Shown here: piece after piece, positions 9,966-19,084 of the stretch
Layout of the letters: each line of letters begins with the position of its first letter
Numbering within the stretch: the stretch's first letter is position 1
NCBI GenBank assembly: GCA_030424595.1
Contig: JAUHWG010000005.1
Span: 281,177-345,176, forward strand
Direction: 5' to 3'
From: Polyangia bacterium
GTDB lineage: Bacteria; Myxococcota_A; Polyangia; Nannocystales; Nannocystaceae
Length of the DNA stretch: 64,000 bases
Made by a program: the position numbers and the translations under genes
The notes under the pieces: generated by a model
Seen by the model: only the letters and a program-made list of their open reading frames with translations
What the model was told of the DNA's origin: nothing
Databases searched by the model: none

Positions 9966-10427
9966 GTGTCTCGATCCGACGCCGCGCAGGGGGCTGTCAT
10001 CGCCCGGCTCCGGAAGGGTCTCTGGCTAGGTCTCTGGCTGGGTCTCTGGCTAGATCTCTGGCTCACCAGCGGCTGCCTGACCAACCTCAACCAGGCGAAG
10101 TACTTCGACAAGCTCGAGGACGCCGCGCCTGAGCTCGCGGCCCGGGTCCGCGCCCATCGTCCGGCGATCGAGGCCTCCCTGCGCGAGGCGATCACCGAGA
10201 CGAGCGAGAGGATGAGCGACGCCGAGGTCGAGTCGATCGGCCTCTGGGGCGAGCGTTGGGAGCCCCCCGTCAAGGTCACCAACGGCGAGGAGCTCTACAT
10301 GAAGGGTCGTGTGTTCTACGTCGACAGGCCGGCGGCGCCCTTCTACATCGCCTTTCGCGTCGCCGAGGACGGCCGGGTCGATGTCCGCGAGGGGCGGGTC
10401 TTCGGCCACTACAGAGGGCTGCGGTGA
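9966..10427 (+). CDS. Small lipoprotein with repeat-built signal peptide
   Basis: A 153-aa exported protein of no recognised family. GTG at 9966 is followed by a signal segment made of four tandem copies of a 12-bp unit, giving LWLGLWLGLWLDLWL, and then the lipobox-like LTSGC. The mature part is a compact alpha/beta domain (KYFDKLEDAAPELAARVRAH onwards) ending VFGHYRGLR. Its TGA overlaps the GTG of the next gene by 4 bp, so the two are translationally coupled and probably work together at the membrane. The repeat-encoded hydrophobic core could change length by slippage. Confidence 0.7.
   Translation: MSRSDAAQGAVIARLRKGLWLGLWLGLWLDLWLTSGCLTNLNQAKYFDKLEDAAPELAARVRAHRPAIEASLREAITETSERMSDAEVESIGLWGERWEPPVKVTNGEELYMKGRVFYVDRPAAPFYIAFRVAEDGRVDVREGRVFGHYRGLR
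10017..10064 (+). repeat. 12-bp tandem repeat inside a signal peptide
   Basis: Four near-identical 12-bp units (GGTCTCTGGCTA with single-base variants) encode the repeated tetrapeptide GLWL of the lipoprotein at 9966-10427. The period is a multiple of three, so copy-number change would alter hydrophobic length without a frameshift. Confidence 0.85.
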
Positions 10428-11065
10428 GGGACGGCCTCGGCTGGCTGGGCGGGCTCCTCCGGACCCTCGCGGTGTGGGCGGGCTTCTCCCTGTGGTTGAT
10501 CGTGGGTTACGGGCTGCGGCTCTACTTCGGGAGCCTGGCATACCTCGGCAAGGTCCTGGGGGCGGAGGCGTCAGAGCTGGCCGCGCAGCAGCTGATGACG
10601 CAGACCTCGAGGGGGTTTGGGCTCGGCGTGCTCGGCCTGGCGACGGATCTTCGGGCGCTCGCGATCGGCCTGGCCTTCGTCCTCTCGGGGGCCTTCGTCC
10701 TGCTCCTGCTCTGGCCGATCGAGGGGGTCGTCCGCCTCGTCGAGTCGCGTCGGGCCAGCTCGGAGCCGGTGCTCCTCGGGCGGATCGTGCCGAGCGTGCT
10801 CGCGGCGATCGGGGCGACGGCGGCGATCCTCCTCAGCGTTCATCCGCTGCTCAACCTCCGGGCTGTCCCGGAGGGCCCGCGGATGCTCCTCAACTACGCC
10901 TGCGAGGCCGCCGGCTACCCCTGGGTCAACGGCATCGCCTACGCCGGCGCGATCGCGACGGCGCTGGTCTTTAGCGGCCTCCAGCTCCGTCGTCGACGAG
11001 CTGTGTGGAGGTCGCGCAGCGCGGACGCGGCAGCACCCGCGGGGTCCGCCGCCGACCAGGCCTGA
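10424..11065 (+). CDS. Integral membrane protein, coupled to small lipoprotein
   Basis: A 213-aa membrane protein without recognised family. The GTG at 10424 overlaps the stop of the upstream lipoprotein (GTGA), which decides the start over an in-frame ATG farther upstream that would lie inside that gene. Predicted membrane spans by eye: about residues 12-33, 75-105 (GLAFVLSGAFVLLLLWPIEG), 122-140 and 173-193, leaving a periplasmic or cytoplasmic loop at 34-70. The C-terminus is basic then Ala-rich. Function unknown; coupling suggests a two-component envelope complex with the preceding lipoprotein. Confidence 0.7.
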   Translation: MRDGLGWLGGLLRTLAVWAGFSLWLIVGYGLRLYFGSLAYLGKVLGAEASELAAQQLMTQTSRGFGLGVLGLATDLRALAIGLAFVLSGAFVLLLLWPIEGVVRLVESRRASSEPVLLGRIVPSVLAAIGATAAILLSVHPLLNLRAVPEGPRMLLNYACEAAGYPWVNGIAYAGAIATALVFSGLQLRRRRAVWRSRSADAAAPAGSAADQA

Positions 11066-11138
11066 TCGGCCCGTCGCCAACGTCGCGAGGCGTCCGCGGC
11101 CCTCGCTCGCGGGGTCTCCGAAGCGACGAGCGGAGACT

Positions 11139-12017
11139 CTACGCGTCGATCGCCCGGCGGCGGAGCACGAGCGTGATGAGGCTCGCGGTCGCGATCACAA
11201 AGAGGGCGTAGAGCAGCGGGATCCACATCATCTCGCCGTGTCTCTCCGCCGGGAAGGTGGCGATGATGATCCCCAGCGCGAGCGGGCTGTTCTGGATCCC
11301 GGTCTCAAAGGCGACCGCCCGCCGGCTCGGCTCGGGGAGGCGGAAGAGGGCGGCGCTGAGGTAGCCGAGGAGGATGCCGACGAGCCCGAGGCCGATCCCC
11401 GCGACGTAGATCGAAGCGCTCGACTCGAGCAGGAGGTGGCCGTTGCTGATGAGGCCGCTGACGATCAGCAGGAGGAGAACGCCGACCCCCGAGAGGCCGC
11501 CGATCCGCTCGATCTTCCGCGCCGCCGCGGGGCTCCGGGCGCGGACCAGCATGCCGATCGCCATCGGCACGAGCATCACCGCGAGGGTCAGGACGATCGA
11601 GCGGGTGGGGACCGCGAAGTCAGCGTCGGTGAAGGAGCTGCTGTAGAGGCTGAGGGTCAGGGGCATCATCACCAGGGCGGTGACCGAGGAGATGGCGGTC
11701 ATCGACACGCTGAGGGCGACGTCCGCCCCGGCGTAGTAGGTGAAGAGGTTGGAGGTGGTCCCGCCTGGGGTGCAGCCGACGACGATCAGCGAGAGGGCCA
11801 TGGCGTCGGGGAGGTCGAGGGCGACGGCGAGCCCGAAGGCGACGAGCGGCATCCAGCCGAACTGCGAGGCGAGGCCGATCAGCGGACCCTTCGGGCTGCG
11901 GAGGATCTCGCGGAAGTTGGCGACGGTCAGGGTCGAGCCGAGCCCCATCATCAAGACGATCAGGAGGACGCCGAGGAGCGCTTGCTGGGGTCCGGAGAGC
12001 ACGGGGAACAGTCGCAC
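11139..12017 (-). CDS. Bile acid:sodium symporter (BASS/SBF) family transporter
   Basis: A 292-aa inner-membrane sodium-coupled transporter for organic anions. Starts with GTG at 12017. Family hallmarks are the early span LLIVLMMGLGSTLTVANF, the segment SLIVVGCTPGGTTSNLFTYYAGADVALSV near residues 75-105 that contains the conserved GG-SN crossover residues, and a second crossover in VAFETGIQNSPLALGII near 230. About nine to ten hydrophobic spans fit the family. It is convergent with the upstream two-gene unit and divergent from the propeller lipoprotein. The substrate (bile-acid-like, pantoate or other) cannot be told from sequence. Confidence 0.88.
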   Translation of the reverse strand: MRLFPVLSGPQQALLGVLLIVLMMGLGSTLTVANFREILRSPKGPLIGLASQFGWMPLVAFGLAVALDLPDAMALSLIVVGCTPGGTTSNLFTYYAGADVALSVSMTAISSVTALVMMPLTLSLYSSSFTDADFAVPTRSIVLTLAVMLVPMAIGMLVRARSPAAARKIERIGGLSGVGVLLLLIVSGLISNGHLLLESSASIYVAGIGLGLVGILLGYLSAALFRLPEPSRRAVAFETGIQNSPLALGIIIATFPAERHGEMMWIPLLYALFVIATASLITLVLRRRAIDA

Positions 12018-12202
12018 AGAGGCGGGCGTTGGACGAGGACGGCGGGCCGTCGGGGGCCGGGAAGACGCGTTTTCGAGCCTTCCGTGGGGCGTGGGGCCTC
12101 ACAATGTCGACGCCGCGCCGGGCGACTTCCGGCGACGCGCCAATCGGATCCGACCTCGCGCCAGAGCCCCTGCGGCGGCGGGAGACTGCGTATGGATCGG
12201 CC

Positions 12203-13423
12203 ATGAAGCGCGTTTCACCGTGGTCTCGAGCTCGATCCTTCTCGTCCGCAGGCGCCCCCGCGATCGCCGTCTGCGCGCTCGGCCTGGCCTGCGTCAACGT
12301 CTCTGTCGGAGATACGGCGACGGCCGGCGAGAGCGGGGGCCAAGGCACGGAGAGCGCCTCGGCGACCGCCTCGGTGAGCGCCTCGGCGAGCGCCTCGGCG
12401 AGCTCGATGACGGCGACGGAGACGAGCGCCTCGGCGACCGCGACGACGGGTGAGAGCGCGACGGTGACCGACACGGACGCGGGGACGGCGACGAGCACGG
12501 ACACCGCGACGACGGAGACCGACGGCGCGACGGAGACCTCGACCTCCGGCGGCGAGGCGAAGATCGTCGGTCTCAGCCCGGACAAGCTGCTGACCGACGA
12601 TGGTCCGGGTCAGCGGGTCGAGGCGTTGGCGGTGAGCCCGGACGGGACCAAGCTCGTCGCGGCGCTCGGCGGTCGCCGGGTCGTTCTCTTCACCCTCGCC
12701 GACGGCTCGTCATCGGTGGTCCACACGATCGGCAACGGTGATCTCTTCGAGGCGGGCGCCGCCGTGTGGGGGCCCCATGGGTTCGCGGTCGGCACGTACA
12801 GCGCCTGTCTGCTCTTCGGCGAGGGCGGGAGCCTCGAGCATGAGCTCGCCGATCGCTGCTCCTATCTCGCCCTCACCGACGACGGGGAGACCCTCGTCAG
12901 GACGACGCCGACCTCCGTCGTCGCGGTCGACGCGGCGACCGGCGAGAGCGGCAAGGTGGCCTCTCTCAGCAGCAGCGCGGGGCTCGGCCTCGGCGGGTCG
13001 ACCGTCTACGTGCTCGACCTCACCGACGCCGACTATGTGCTCCGATCGTTGACCTTGCCCGAGCTCAGCGCCGGGCAGACCTACCCGCAGGATGTCCGCC
13101 AGCTCTTCGGCGGAGCGCTGCGCGGCACCCTCTTTTACTCGGAGGCGAAGGTCTGGACCGACTTTGCCGGGACGCCTGTGTCGCTGGAGACCGGCGGCCT
13201 CGAGGATCAGAAGCGGCTGATCTTCAGCGACGACGGACGCTGGACCGCGTCGCTGGGCTTCTCCGGCGGCGTCCACATCTTCGACTCGGAGAGCGGGGCC
13301 CACGTCGCCGAGGGGATCGTCGTGGCGACCGCGTCGAACGGCCTGGCCTTCGACGCGGGCGCCGAGCGGCTCTTCGCGGGGAGCGAGGAGGGGGTCCAGG
13401 TCTTCACGATCCTGAAGGAGTAG
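12203..13423 (+). CDS. Lipoprotein with Thr/Ser/Ala spacer and beta-propeller-like domain
   Basis: A 406-aa exported lipoprotein. ATG at 12203 is preferred over an upstream in-frame ATG because it gives a proper signal peptide ending LGLAC (Cys30). Residues of about 40-120 form a low-complexity spacer of Ala, Ser, Thr, Glu and Asp encoded by short imperfect repeats. The rest resembles repeated quinoprotein/WD-type blades (VEALAVSPDGTKLVAAL, LALTDDGETLVRT, LIFSDDGRWTASL, GLAFDAGAERLFAGS). Probably an extracytoplasmic binding scaffold. Its 3' end overlaps the convergent AraC gene by 20 bp. Confidence 0.8.
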   Translation: MKRVSPWSRARSFSSAGAPAIAVCALGLACVNVSVGDTATAGESGGQGTESASATASVSASASASASSMTATETSASATATTGESATVTDTDAGTATSTDTATTETDGATETSTSGGEAKIVGLSPDKLLTDDGPGQRVEALAVSPDGTKLVAALGGRRVVLFTLADGSSSVVHTIGNGDLFEAGAAVWGPHGFAVGTYSACLLFGEGGSLEHELADRCSYLALTDDGETLVRTTPTSVVAVDAATGESGKVASLSSSAGLGLGGSTVYVLDLTDADYVLRSLTLPELSAGQTYPQDVRQLFGGALRGTLFYSEAKVWTDFAGTPVSLETGGLEDQKRLIFSDDGRWTASLGFSGGVHIFDSESGAHVAEGIVVATASNGLAFDAGAERLFAGSEEGVQVFTILKE

Positions 13424-14279
13424 GCGGCGATCCGGAGCCCTCGGCGGAGGCGATCTCGCGTCGCTGCGCGGCTCGCCAGGACGCCGGGGCGAGGCCCGTC
13501 TCGCGGGCGAAGAGCTCGCTGAAGCGCTGCGGCGCGGCGAAGCCGAGCTCGAGGGCGATCCGCTTGATATCCGCGTCGGTGTCCCGAAGCTCGAGCTTGG
13601 CCGCCTCGACCAGGGTCTGGGCGCGCTCGCTGGCGAAGGTGGTGCCCGCCGCTCGGAGTCGGCGCTGCAGGGTCCGCGGGCTCATCCCGAGGGGGCGGGC
13701 GGCGTCGGCGAGGGTGAGGCCCGCGCCGTCTCGGCGGAGGAGATCGGCGAGCGCGGCGAGGAGGGGACCGCCGGGGTGGGAGCGCCGGAGGAGACCCTCA
13801 CGGATCTCGGCGACCCAGGGGGAGAGGGAGCCCAGCCCCAGCCACTCGAGGGCTCGCCGCTCGGAGGTGAAGACCCGACCGGCGAAGGGCAGGGGGACGA
13901 CCCGGTGAAAGCCCTCCGCGAGGAGGGCGACGACCCCCTCCGGGCGGACCACCGCCTCTTTGGCGATGCCGCCGAGGTACGCCGGTCGCGACGCGTAGTA
14001 CCGCATCAGCTCGGCGAGGGCCTGCGGGGCGACGGCGACGACGTCGCGGAGGAGCACGAGGTGCAGGCGCTCGCGGGGTCCGTGACGCTCGCAGGCCTTG
14101 AGGGTGGTCAGCAGCTCGCGAAGATCGTGGAGCTCGAGGTGACCCCAGGCGACGAGGAGGAAGAGCTGAGCGTCGGGGCTGGCGCAGCGGAAGCGTCGCC
14201 CCTCGAGCTGGTAGGTCTGCGGGCTCGAGAAGTAGGCATCGGCGTCCGTCGTCCGCTTCGTCTCGTTCGTGGCGGTCAT
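13404..14279 (-). CDS. AraC-family transcriptional regulator
   Basis: A 291-aa regulator. The C-terminal AraC DNA-binding domain covers roughly residues 185-280: LTLADAARPLGMSPRTLQRRL is the first helix-turn-helix and IKRIALELGFAAPQRFSELF with GLAPASWR the second, both well conserved. The N-terminal 180 residues form a sensor region of no recognised family, starting ADAYFSSPQTYQLEGR. The last 20 bp overlap the convergent lipoprotein gene, which makes antisense interference between the two transcripts possible. Target genes are unknown. Confidence 0.88.
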   Translation of the reverse strand: MTATNETKRTTDADAYFSSPQTYQLEGRRFRCASPDAQLFLLVAWGHLELHDLRELLTTLKACERHGPRERLHLVLLRDVVAVAPQALAELMRYYASRPAYLGGIAKEAVVRPEGVVALLAEGFHRVVPLPFAGRVFTSERRALEWLGLGSLSPWVAEIREGLLRRSHPGGPLLAALADLLRRDGAGLTLADAARPLGMSPRTLQRRLRAAGTTFASERAQTLVEAAKLELRDTDADIKRIALELGFAAPQRFSELFARETGLAPASWRAAQRREIASAEGSGSPPTPSGS

Positions 14280-14494
14280 GAGCCGGCGCCAACACTAGCG
14301 CAGGGGTCGGCCGCCCGGCGCCAGTCTGGGAGGCGCATGGGCGGGCTTGTACGCGCTCCTGTGGCGTTCTTGCGAGGCTCCTGGCGGATCCTCGCGGGTA
14401 CCGGCGCGCGCGCGGGAACGCGCTCCCCCGCGCCTGTCGATCGCGGGGGGATCGCGCGCTCGACAACAGCCGGTGGTTCGCGGTACCGGCATGT

Positions 14495-15121
14495 GTGGCC
14501 GCGTCTGGCTCCCGTAGGTTCATCGCCGTCGCTGGCAACATCGGCGTGGGCAAGTCGACGCTGGTCCAATTCCTCGCCCGCGACTACAACCTCACGCCGC
14601 GCTACGAGCCGAACGAGGGGAACCCCTACCTCAAGGACTTCTACGGCGACATGCGCCGCTGGTCCTTCCACTCGCAGGTCTACTTCCTGGCGAAGAAGTT
14701 CAGGATCCACCAGGAGCTGAGCGAGGCCGAGGAGCGGGTGATCCAGGACCGGACGATCTACGAGGACGCGGAGATCTTCGCCGAGAACCTCTACCGCCGC
14801 CGGCAGATGTCGAAGCGCGACTACCAGACCTACCGCGATCTCTACGAGTCGATCGTCCGCCAGCTCCGGCCGCCGGACCTGATGATCTACCTGACCTGCT
14901 CGATGCGGACGGTGCGAAAGCGGATCAAGATGCGCGGGCGGCCCGAGGAGCAGGCGATCCCGATAGGCTACCTCCGCCGCCTCCAGCAGCTCTACGACGG
15001 ATGGTTTGAGCGCTACGATCGCAGCGAGACGGTCGTCATCGAGACCGACAAGCTCGACTACATCCAGGACCTGGTCCACCGGATCGACCTCCGTCGGCGG
15101 GTCGAGAAGGTCCTGCGCTAG
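14495..15121 (+). CDS. Deoxynucleoside kinase
   Basis: A 208-aa cytosolic kinase of the dNK/dGK/dCK family, phosphorylating deoxynucleosides in salvage. Starts with GTG at 14495. The P-loop GNIGVGKST sits at 14-22, followed by the substrate-site Glu in YEPNEGNPYL (about 37), the Arg/Tyr-containing segment SFHSQVYFLAKKF (about 57-69), the DRT motif (VIQDRTIYEDAEIFA) near 84 and the LID-like Arg region KRIKMRGRPEEQ. Length and motif order fit the family well. It is 156 bp upstream of the large kinase gene, with no sign of a shared function. Confidence 0.92.
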   Translation: MAASGSRRFIAVAGNIGVGKSTLVQFLARDYNLTPRYEPNEGNPYLKDFYGDMRRWSFHSQVYFLAKKFRIHQELSEAEERVIQDRTIYEDAEIFAENLYRRRQMSKRDYQTYRDLYESIVRQLRPPDLMIYLTCSMRTVRKRIKMRGRPEEQAIPIGYLRRLQQLYDGWFERYDRSETVVIETDKLDYIQDLVHRIDLRRRVEKVLR

Positions 15122-15277
15122 AGCCCACGGCGGTCCCGCGCGTTCACCCGTCCTCGTCGGCGCCTTCGATTTCACCACACCGCACGCGGGCTTGCGCGTG
15201 TGTGGGAGACGTCCTCAGAAGGGGACAACTCCGGCGTTTGTCGACAATCAAGGACCCTTCCGCAATGATCGGCCCGC

Positions 15278-18200
15278 TTGCGAACGCCCTCAGAAGTTGA
15301 CGTCATCTTCCGTGATGACGGGATCTGTCTCCTCCACGACGGAGAGACCTGCGAGCTCAGCTATGAGGCGCATCAGCGCTGGATCGTCGACGGAGAGGCC
15401 CCCTCGGAGGTCTTCGCGGCGGGCTCTTCAAGGCCCGAGCCGGGGGAGACGAGAGGCCCGGAGAGCGGGGCGACGAGCTTTCCGCTGGTGGTCGGCGAGC
15501 ACCTCCTCCTGCGCCCGCTCGGCAGCGGCAGCTTTGGCGAGGTCTTCGCGGCCTGGGACCCGCTGTGCGGCGAGCAGGTCGCGGTAAAGGTTTTGCGCCG
15601 CGTCGACCCCTGGTCGCTGCAGGCGTTCAAGAACGAGTTTCGCCGGATCGTCTCGCTCGCCGCCGTCGACGGGCTGGTCGTGCCGGAGGAACTGGTCGAG
15701 GCCCGCGGCCGATGGGCCCTCGTGATGCGCCTCGTCGGCGGTCGTGAGATCGACGCGGCCCTGCGGGAGGCGGCCGGCGCCGAGGGTCCGCTAGCCGATG
15801 AAGACCGGCTCCGCGAGCTGACGATCGATCTCGTGCGGACGCTGGTGACGCTGCACTCCGGCGGCCTCATCCACATGGATCTCAAGCCCGGCAACATCCG
15901 GGTCGACGAGGGGGGAAGGGTCTGCGTCCTCGACTTTGGCCTCTCGCGCCTGCGCGGGCGGGACCGGGCTGAGACCCACTTCGCCGGATCGCCGCTCTAC
16001 ATCGCCCCGGAGCAGCTGCTCCGTCAGCCGCCGACCGGCGCGGTCGATCTCTACGCCCTCGGGATCATGCTCTACTCGGCGTTCACCGGGGAGCATCCGT
16101 TTCGGGGCGCTCATGATCTGATGATCGCGAGGCTCGAGGAGCCGGCGCCGTCGCTCACGAGGCGACGCCCGGAGGCGGGCAAGCTCTGGGCGAAGATCGT
16201 CGCCGGTCTCCTGCATGATCGGCCGGCGAAGCGCCTCGGAGCGGAGGAGCTCCTGGCGCTCTTCGGCGCGCGCCCGCCGAAGAGCGTGGCGCCGCCTCGC
16301 TTGATCGGCCGGGAGTCGGAGCTCGCGGACCTGCGCTCGGGGTGGCGCGGCGTCTGCGAGGGGGTGCCGTCGCTGGTGGTCCTCAGCGGCGAGCCGGGCG
16401 TCGGCAAGACCGAGCTGGCCCGGGCCTTCGGCGATGAGCTGGCCGAGGGATCGGCGGCGATGGTCTGGGGCGCCTGCTACGACCGCGAGACCGTCCCCTA
16501 CAAGACCGTCGACGTGCTCGTCGAGGGGTTGGTCGACCTCCTCCTCGGCGACCCGGAGCGGCTGGCGCTGGCCCGTGACCTCCCGGCGCTCGCGGGCCTC
16601 GCCCGGGTCGCGCCGGCGCTCGCGGCCGTCCTCGGCGAGGGCGCCGGGGAAGAGAGCGACGACCGGAGCGGCGACGGGCAACCAGCGGCGCAAGGGGGCC
16701 GCGGCGAGGGGCTCACCGCGCTCGTCTCCCTGGTCGCCGAGCGGGCGCCGCTGCTCCTGGTGATCGATGATGCGCAGTGGGGCGACGCCGACTCCGCTGA
16801 CCTGCTGGCGCCGCTCCTCGCGAGCCCGAGCCCGGGGCGGGTGATGATCATCTTCACCGTCCGCGCCCGGGACTGGGAGACCTCGCCCTTTGGCCGGGCG
16901 TTGGAGTCGCAGATCGCCAAGGGCTTGCCCCGCGAGCTCGCTCGCCCGGAGATCGGCCGCCTAGGCGCTTTCCAGGCCCGGGCGATGCTCCTCGCCTGCG
17001 CCCCGGAGGCCGCCTCCGAGGGGGCGATCGCGAAGGTGCTCGAGCTCGCCTCGGGCAGCCCCTACCTCCTCTCCGCCTACGCTCAGCTCCTCACGGGGGA
17101 GCGCGGGATCGCCGAGGTCCAGGGGGGAGATGTCATCGGCCTCCGCCTCGCCGAGCTCAGTGAGCATGAGCGTCACGTGATCGACGTGATCGCTGTCGCG
17201 GGCGCGCCGCTCGAGCTCTCGATCGTTCTGGCGGCGGCGGGGGTCGAGGCGCCGTCGCGGCGGACCCTCGCGAAGCTCCGCGCGGAGCGGGTGTTGACGT
17301 TGGACCATCGCGGCGTCGAGCGGCGGGTGGCGATCGCCCACGGGCTCATCCGTGAGGGAGTGCTGGAGCGACTCTCCGCCGAGGAGGTTCGTCTCCTCCA
17401 CGCCGACCTCGCCCAGGCGATGCTCTCGCGGGGCGCCGAGGACCCGGGGCGGATCGCCCAGCACCTCTACAGCGCTGGCCGCTTCGCGGAGGCCCGCGAG
17501 CTCGGCCTGCGCGGCGCCGCAGAGGCCGAGGAGGCGGGCGCCTACGCCCAGCTCGCGGAGCTCCTGGGGCTGGTCTTGCGGGCAGATCGCGATACTCGCC
17601 GCGATCACGAGCGCATCAAGCTTCGGCGGGCGAGGGCGCTCATGGCCGCGGGGCGAGGCGGAGAGGCCGGTGAGATCTACGCCGCGCAGGTGGGGGCGGA
17701 CCCGGCCGAGGTGCGGGCGTTTCGGCGGGCGGCGGTCGAGGCGTGGATGACCGTCGGACAGGTGGAGCGCGGCCTCGAGGTGTTCCGGCCCCTCCTCCGG
17801 GAGCTGAGGATGCCGAAGCTCCACGGCGGCGTCGCGGGGCTCGCTCGGTTCCTGTCCCGGCTGGCCAAGATCGCCGCCCAAGGCGGACGACTTCGCCCCG
17901 CGGAGCTCGAGGATCCGCGGGCGGCTGAGCGAGCGGACACCTGCTGGGTCGGGATCAAGGGGCTGTCGACGGTCGAGCCTGTGTACGCGCTCAACCTGAT
18001 GGCCGACGGGCTCTTCTACGCCGCGGCGAGCGGATCGCGGCTGCGCCTCGGGCGGGCGATGGGGCACCTGGCCGCCCTCTTCGGCGATGCCCCAGGTCTT
18101 CGTCGACACGTCCCGCGGTGGTTCGATCAGCTCGTGGAGTGGTCGAAGGACGAGCCCTACCTGGCGGCGACCCTGCCGCTGTGGCGGAGCTTTCGCGCCC

Positions 18201-19051
18201 ACTCCGAGGGCGAGCTGACGCGGGCTCGCGAGGAGGGGCAGCGGGCGATGGAGCTCCTCGGAGAGCTCCCGGAGGCGAGCTGGGAGCGGCTGCAGGCGGC
18301 GAGCTGCGCCGCCCGTGCGCTGCGAAACCAGGGGGAGTACGTCGCCTGCGCAGCGCTCGCGAGGTCCCAGCTGCGCACCGCGGAGCGTTGCGGCGATCTC
18401 TACGCGCAGGTGCTCTTCCGCCTCACGCCGCTCCTCGCGGTGCTCGCCCGCGGCGGCCAGCGTGAGGTCCGAACCGCCTGTGATTGGATCGAGGAGGTGT
18501 GGCTGCCCGGGCGCTACACGGTGCAGAGCTTCTACGTGATGGTCGAGCGCTGCTACGAGGAGCTCGCCCGCGGGGACTCGAGCGCCGCCGCAGATCGCCT
18601 GAGCCGCGGGCGCTGGGCCTATTTCCGCAGCGGCGGCGAGATGATCTCGCTCATGAGGGTCGAGTGGCGGCTCATCCAGGGGCGGGTCCTCCTCGCGCTC
18701 GAAGGTCCGCCGCCTCGGGCTCTGACGCCTGTCGCGAAGGTGATAGCTCAGCTCCGCGCCGCCAAGACGCCGGAGGCGGTCGGCAACGCGGAGCTGATGG
18801 CGGCCGCCCTCGCGGCTCGGCGGGGCGATCGAAGCGACGCTCTCGCGGCGCTTCGGCGGGCGATCCAGAGCTTTGACTCGGTCGGGATCGCGATGGAGCG
18901 GGAGGCGGCGCGCCTGCGGAGCGCCGAGCTTATGGGCGATACGGCGGAGGCCGAGGACGCGCTGCTGCAGATCCGCCGCTTGGGCGCGAGGGAGCCGGAG
19001 CGCTGGGCGAGGGTCATCGCGCCCGGCTTTTCGCAGGTCCAGGTCGCCTGA
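15278..19051 (+). CDS. Ser/Thr protein kinase fused to AAA ATPase and TPR-like region
   Basis: A 1257-aa multidomain signalling protein. TTG at 15278 is the only start before the kinase domain. Kinase: glycine loop LGSGSFGEVF near 82, VAVKVL near 103, catalytic loop HMDLKPGN near 200 (Met in place of the usual Arg of HRD), DFGLSR near 218. ATPase of the PknK/MalT-like AAA_16 class: RLIGRESELADL then Walker A GEPGVGKTEL near 374 and Walker B LLLVIDDAQWGD near 494. The C-terminal half is helical with TPR-like repeats, usual for signal-integrating STAND proteins. This combination is common in myxobacteria. The missing HRD Arg suggests regulation that does not depend on activation-loop phosphorylation. 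Partners are unknown. Confidence 0.88.
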   Translation: MRTPSEVDVIFRDDGICLLHDGETCELSYEAHQRWIVDGEAPSEVFAAGSSRPEPGETRGPESGATSFPLVVGEHLLLRPLGSGSFGEVFAAWDPLCGEQVAVKVLRRVDPWSLQAFKNEFRRIVSLAAVDGLVVPEELVEARGRWALVMRLVGGREIDAALREAAGAEGPLADEDRLRELTIDLVRTLVTLHSGGLIHMDLKPGNIRVDEGGRVCVLDFGLSRLRGRDRAETHFAGSPLYIAPEQLLRQPPTGAVDLYALGIMLYSAFTGEHPFRGAHDLMIARLEEPAPSLTRRRPEAGKLWAKIVAGLLHDRPAKRLGAEELLALFGARPPKSVAPPRLIGRESELADLRSGWRGVCEGVPSLVVLSGEPGVGKTELARAFGDELAEGSAAMVWGACYDRETVPYKTVDVLVEGLVDLLLGDPERLALARDLPALAGLARVAPALAAVLGEGAGEESDDRSGDGQPAAQGGRGEGLTALVSLVAERAPLLLVIDDAQWGDADSADLLAPLLASPSPGRVMIIFTVRARDWETSPFGRALESQIAKGLPRELARPEIGRLGAFQARAMLLACAPEAASEGAIAKVLELASGSPYLLSAYAQLLTGERGIAEVQGGDVIGLRLAELSEHERHVIDVIAVAGAPLELSIVLAAAGVEAPSRRTLAKLRAERVLTLDHRGVERRVAIAHGLIREGVLERLSAEEVRLLHADLAQAMLSRGAEDPGRIAQHLYSAGRFAEARELGLRGAAEAEEAGAYAQLAELLGLVLRADRDTRRDHERIKLRRARALMAAGRGGEAGEIYAAQVGADPAEVRAFRRAAVEAWMTVGQVERGLEVFRPLLRELRMPKLHGGVAGLARFLSRLAKIAAQGGRLRPAELEDPRAAERADTCWVGIKGLSTVEPVYALNLMADGLFYAAASGSRLRLGRAMGHLAALFGDAPGLRRHVPRWFDQLVEWSKDEPYLAATLPLWRSFRAHSEGELTRAREEGQRAMELLGELPEASWERLQAASCAARALRNQGEYVACAALARSQLRTAERCGDLYAQVLFRLTPLLAVLARGGQREVRTACDWIEEVWLPGRYTVQSFYVMVERCYEELARGDSSAAADRLSRGRWAYFRSGGEMISLMRVEWRLIQGRVLLALEGPPPRALTPVAKVIAQLRAAKTPEAVGNAELMAAALAARRGDRSDALAALRRAIQSFDSVGIAMEREAARLRSAELMGDTAEAEDALLQIRRLGAREPERWARVIAPGFSQVQVA

Positions 19052-19084
19052 TCGCCCTGCCCATCACGACCTGGGGGGCCGCCG

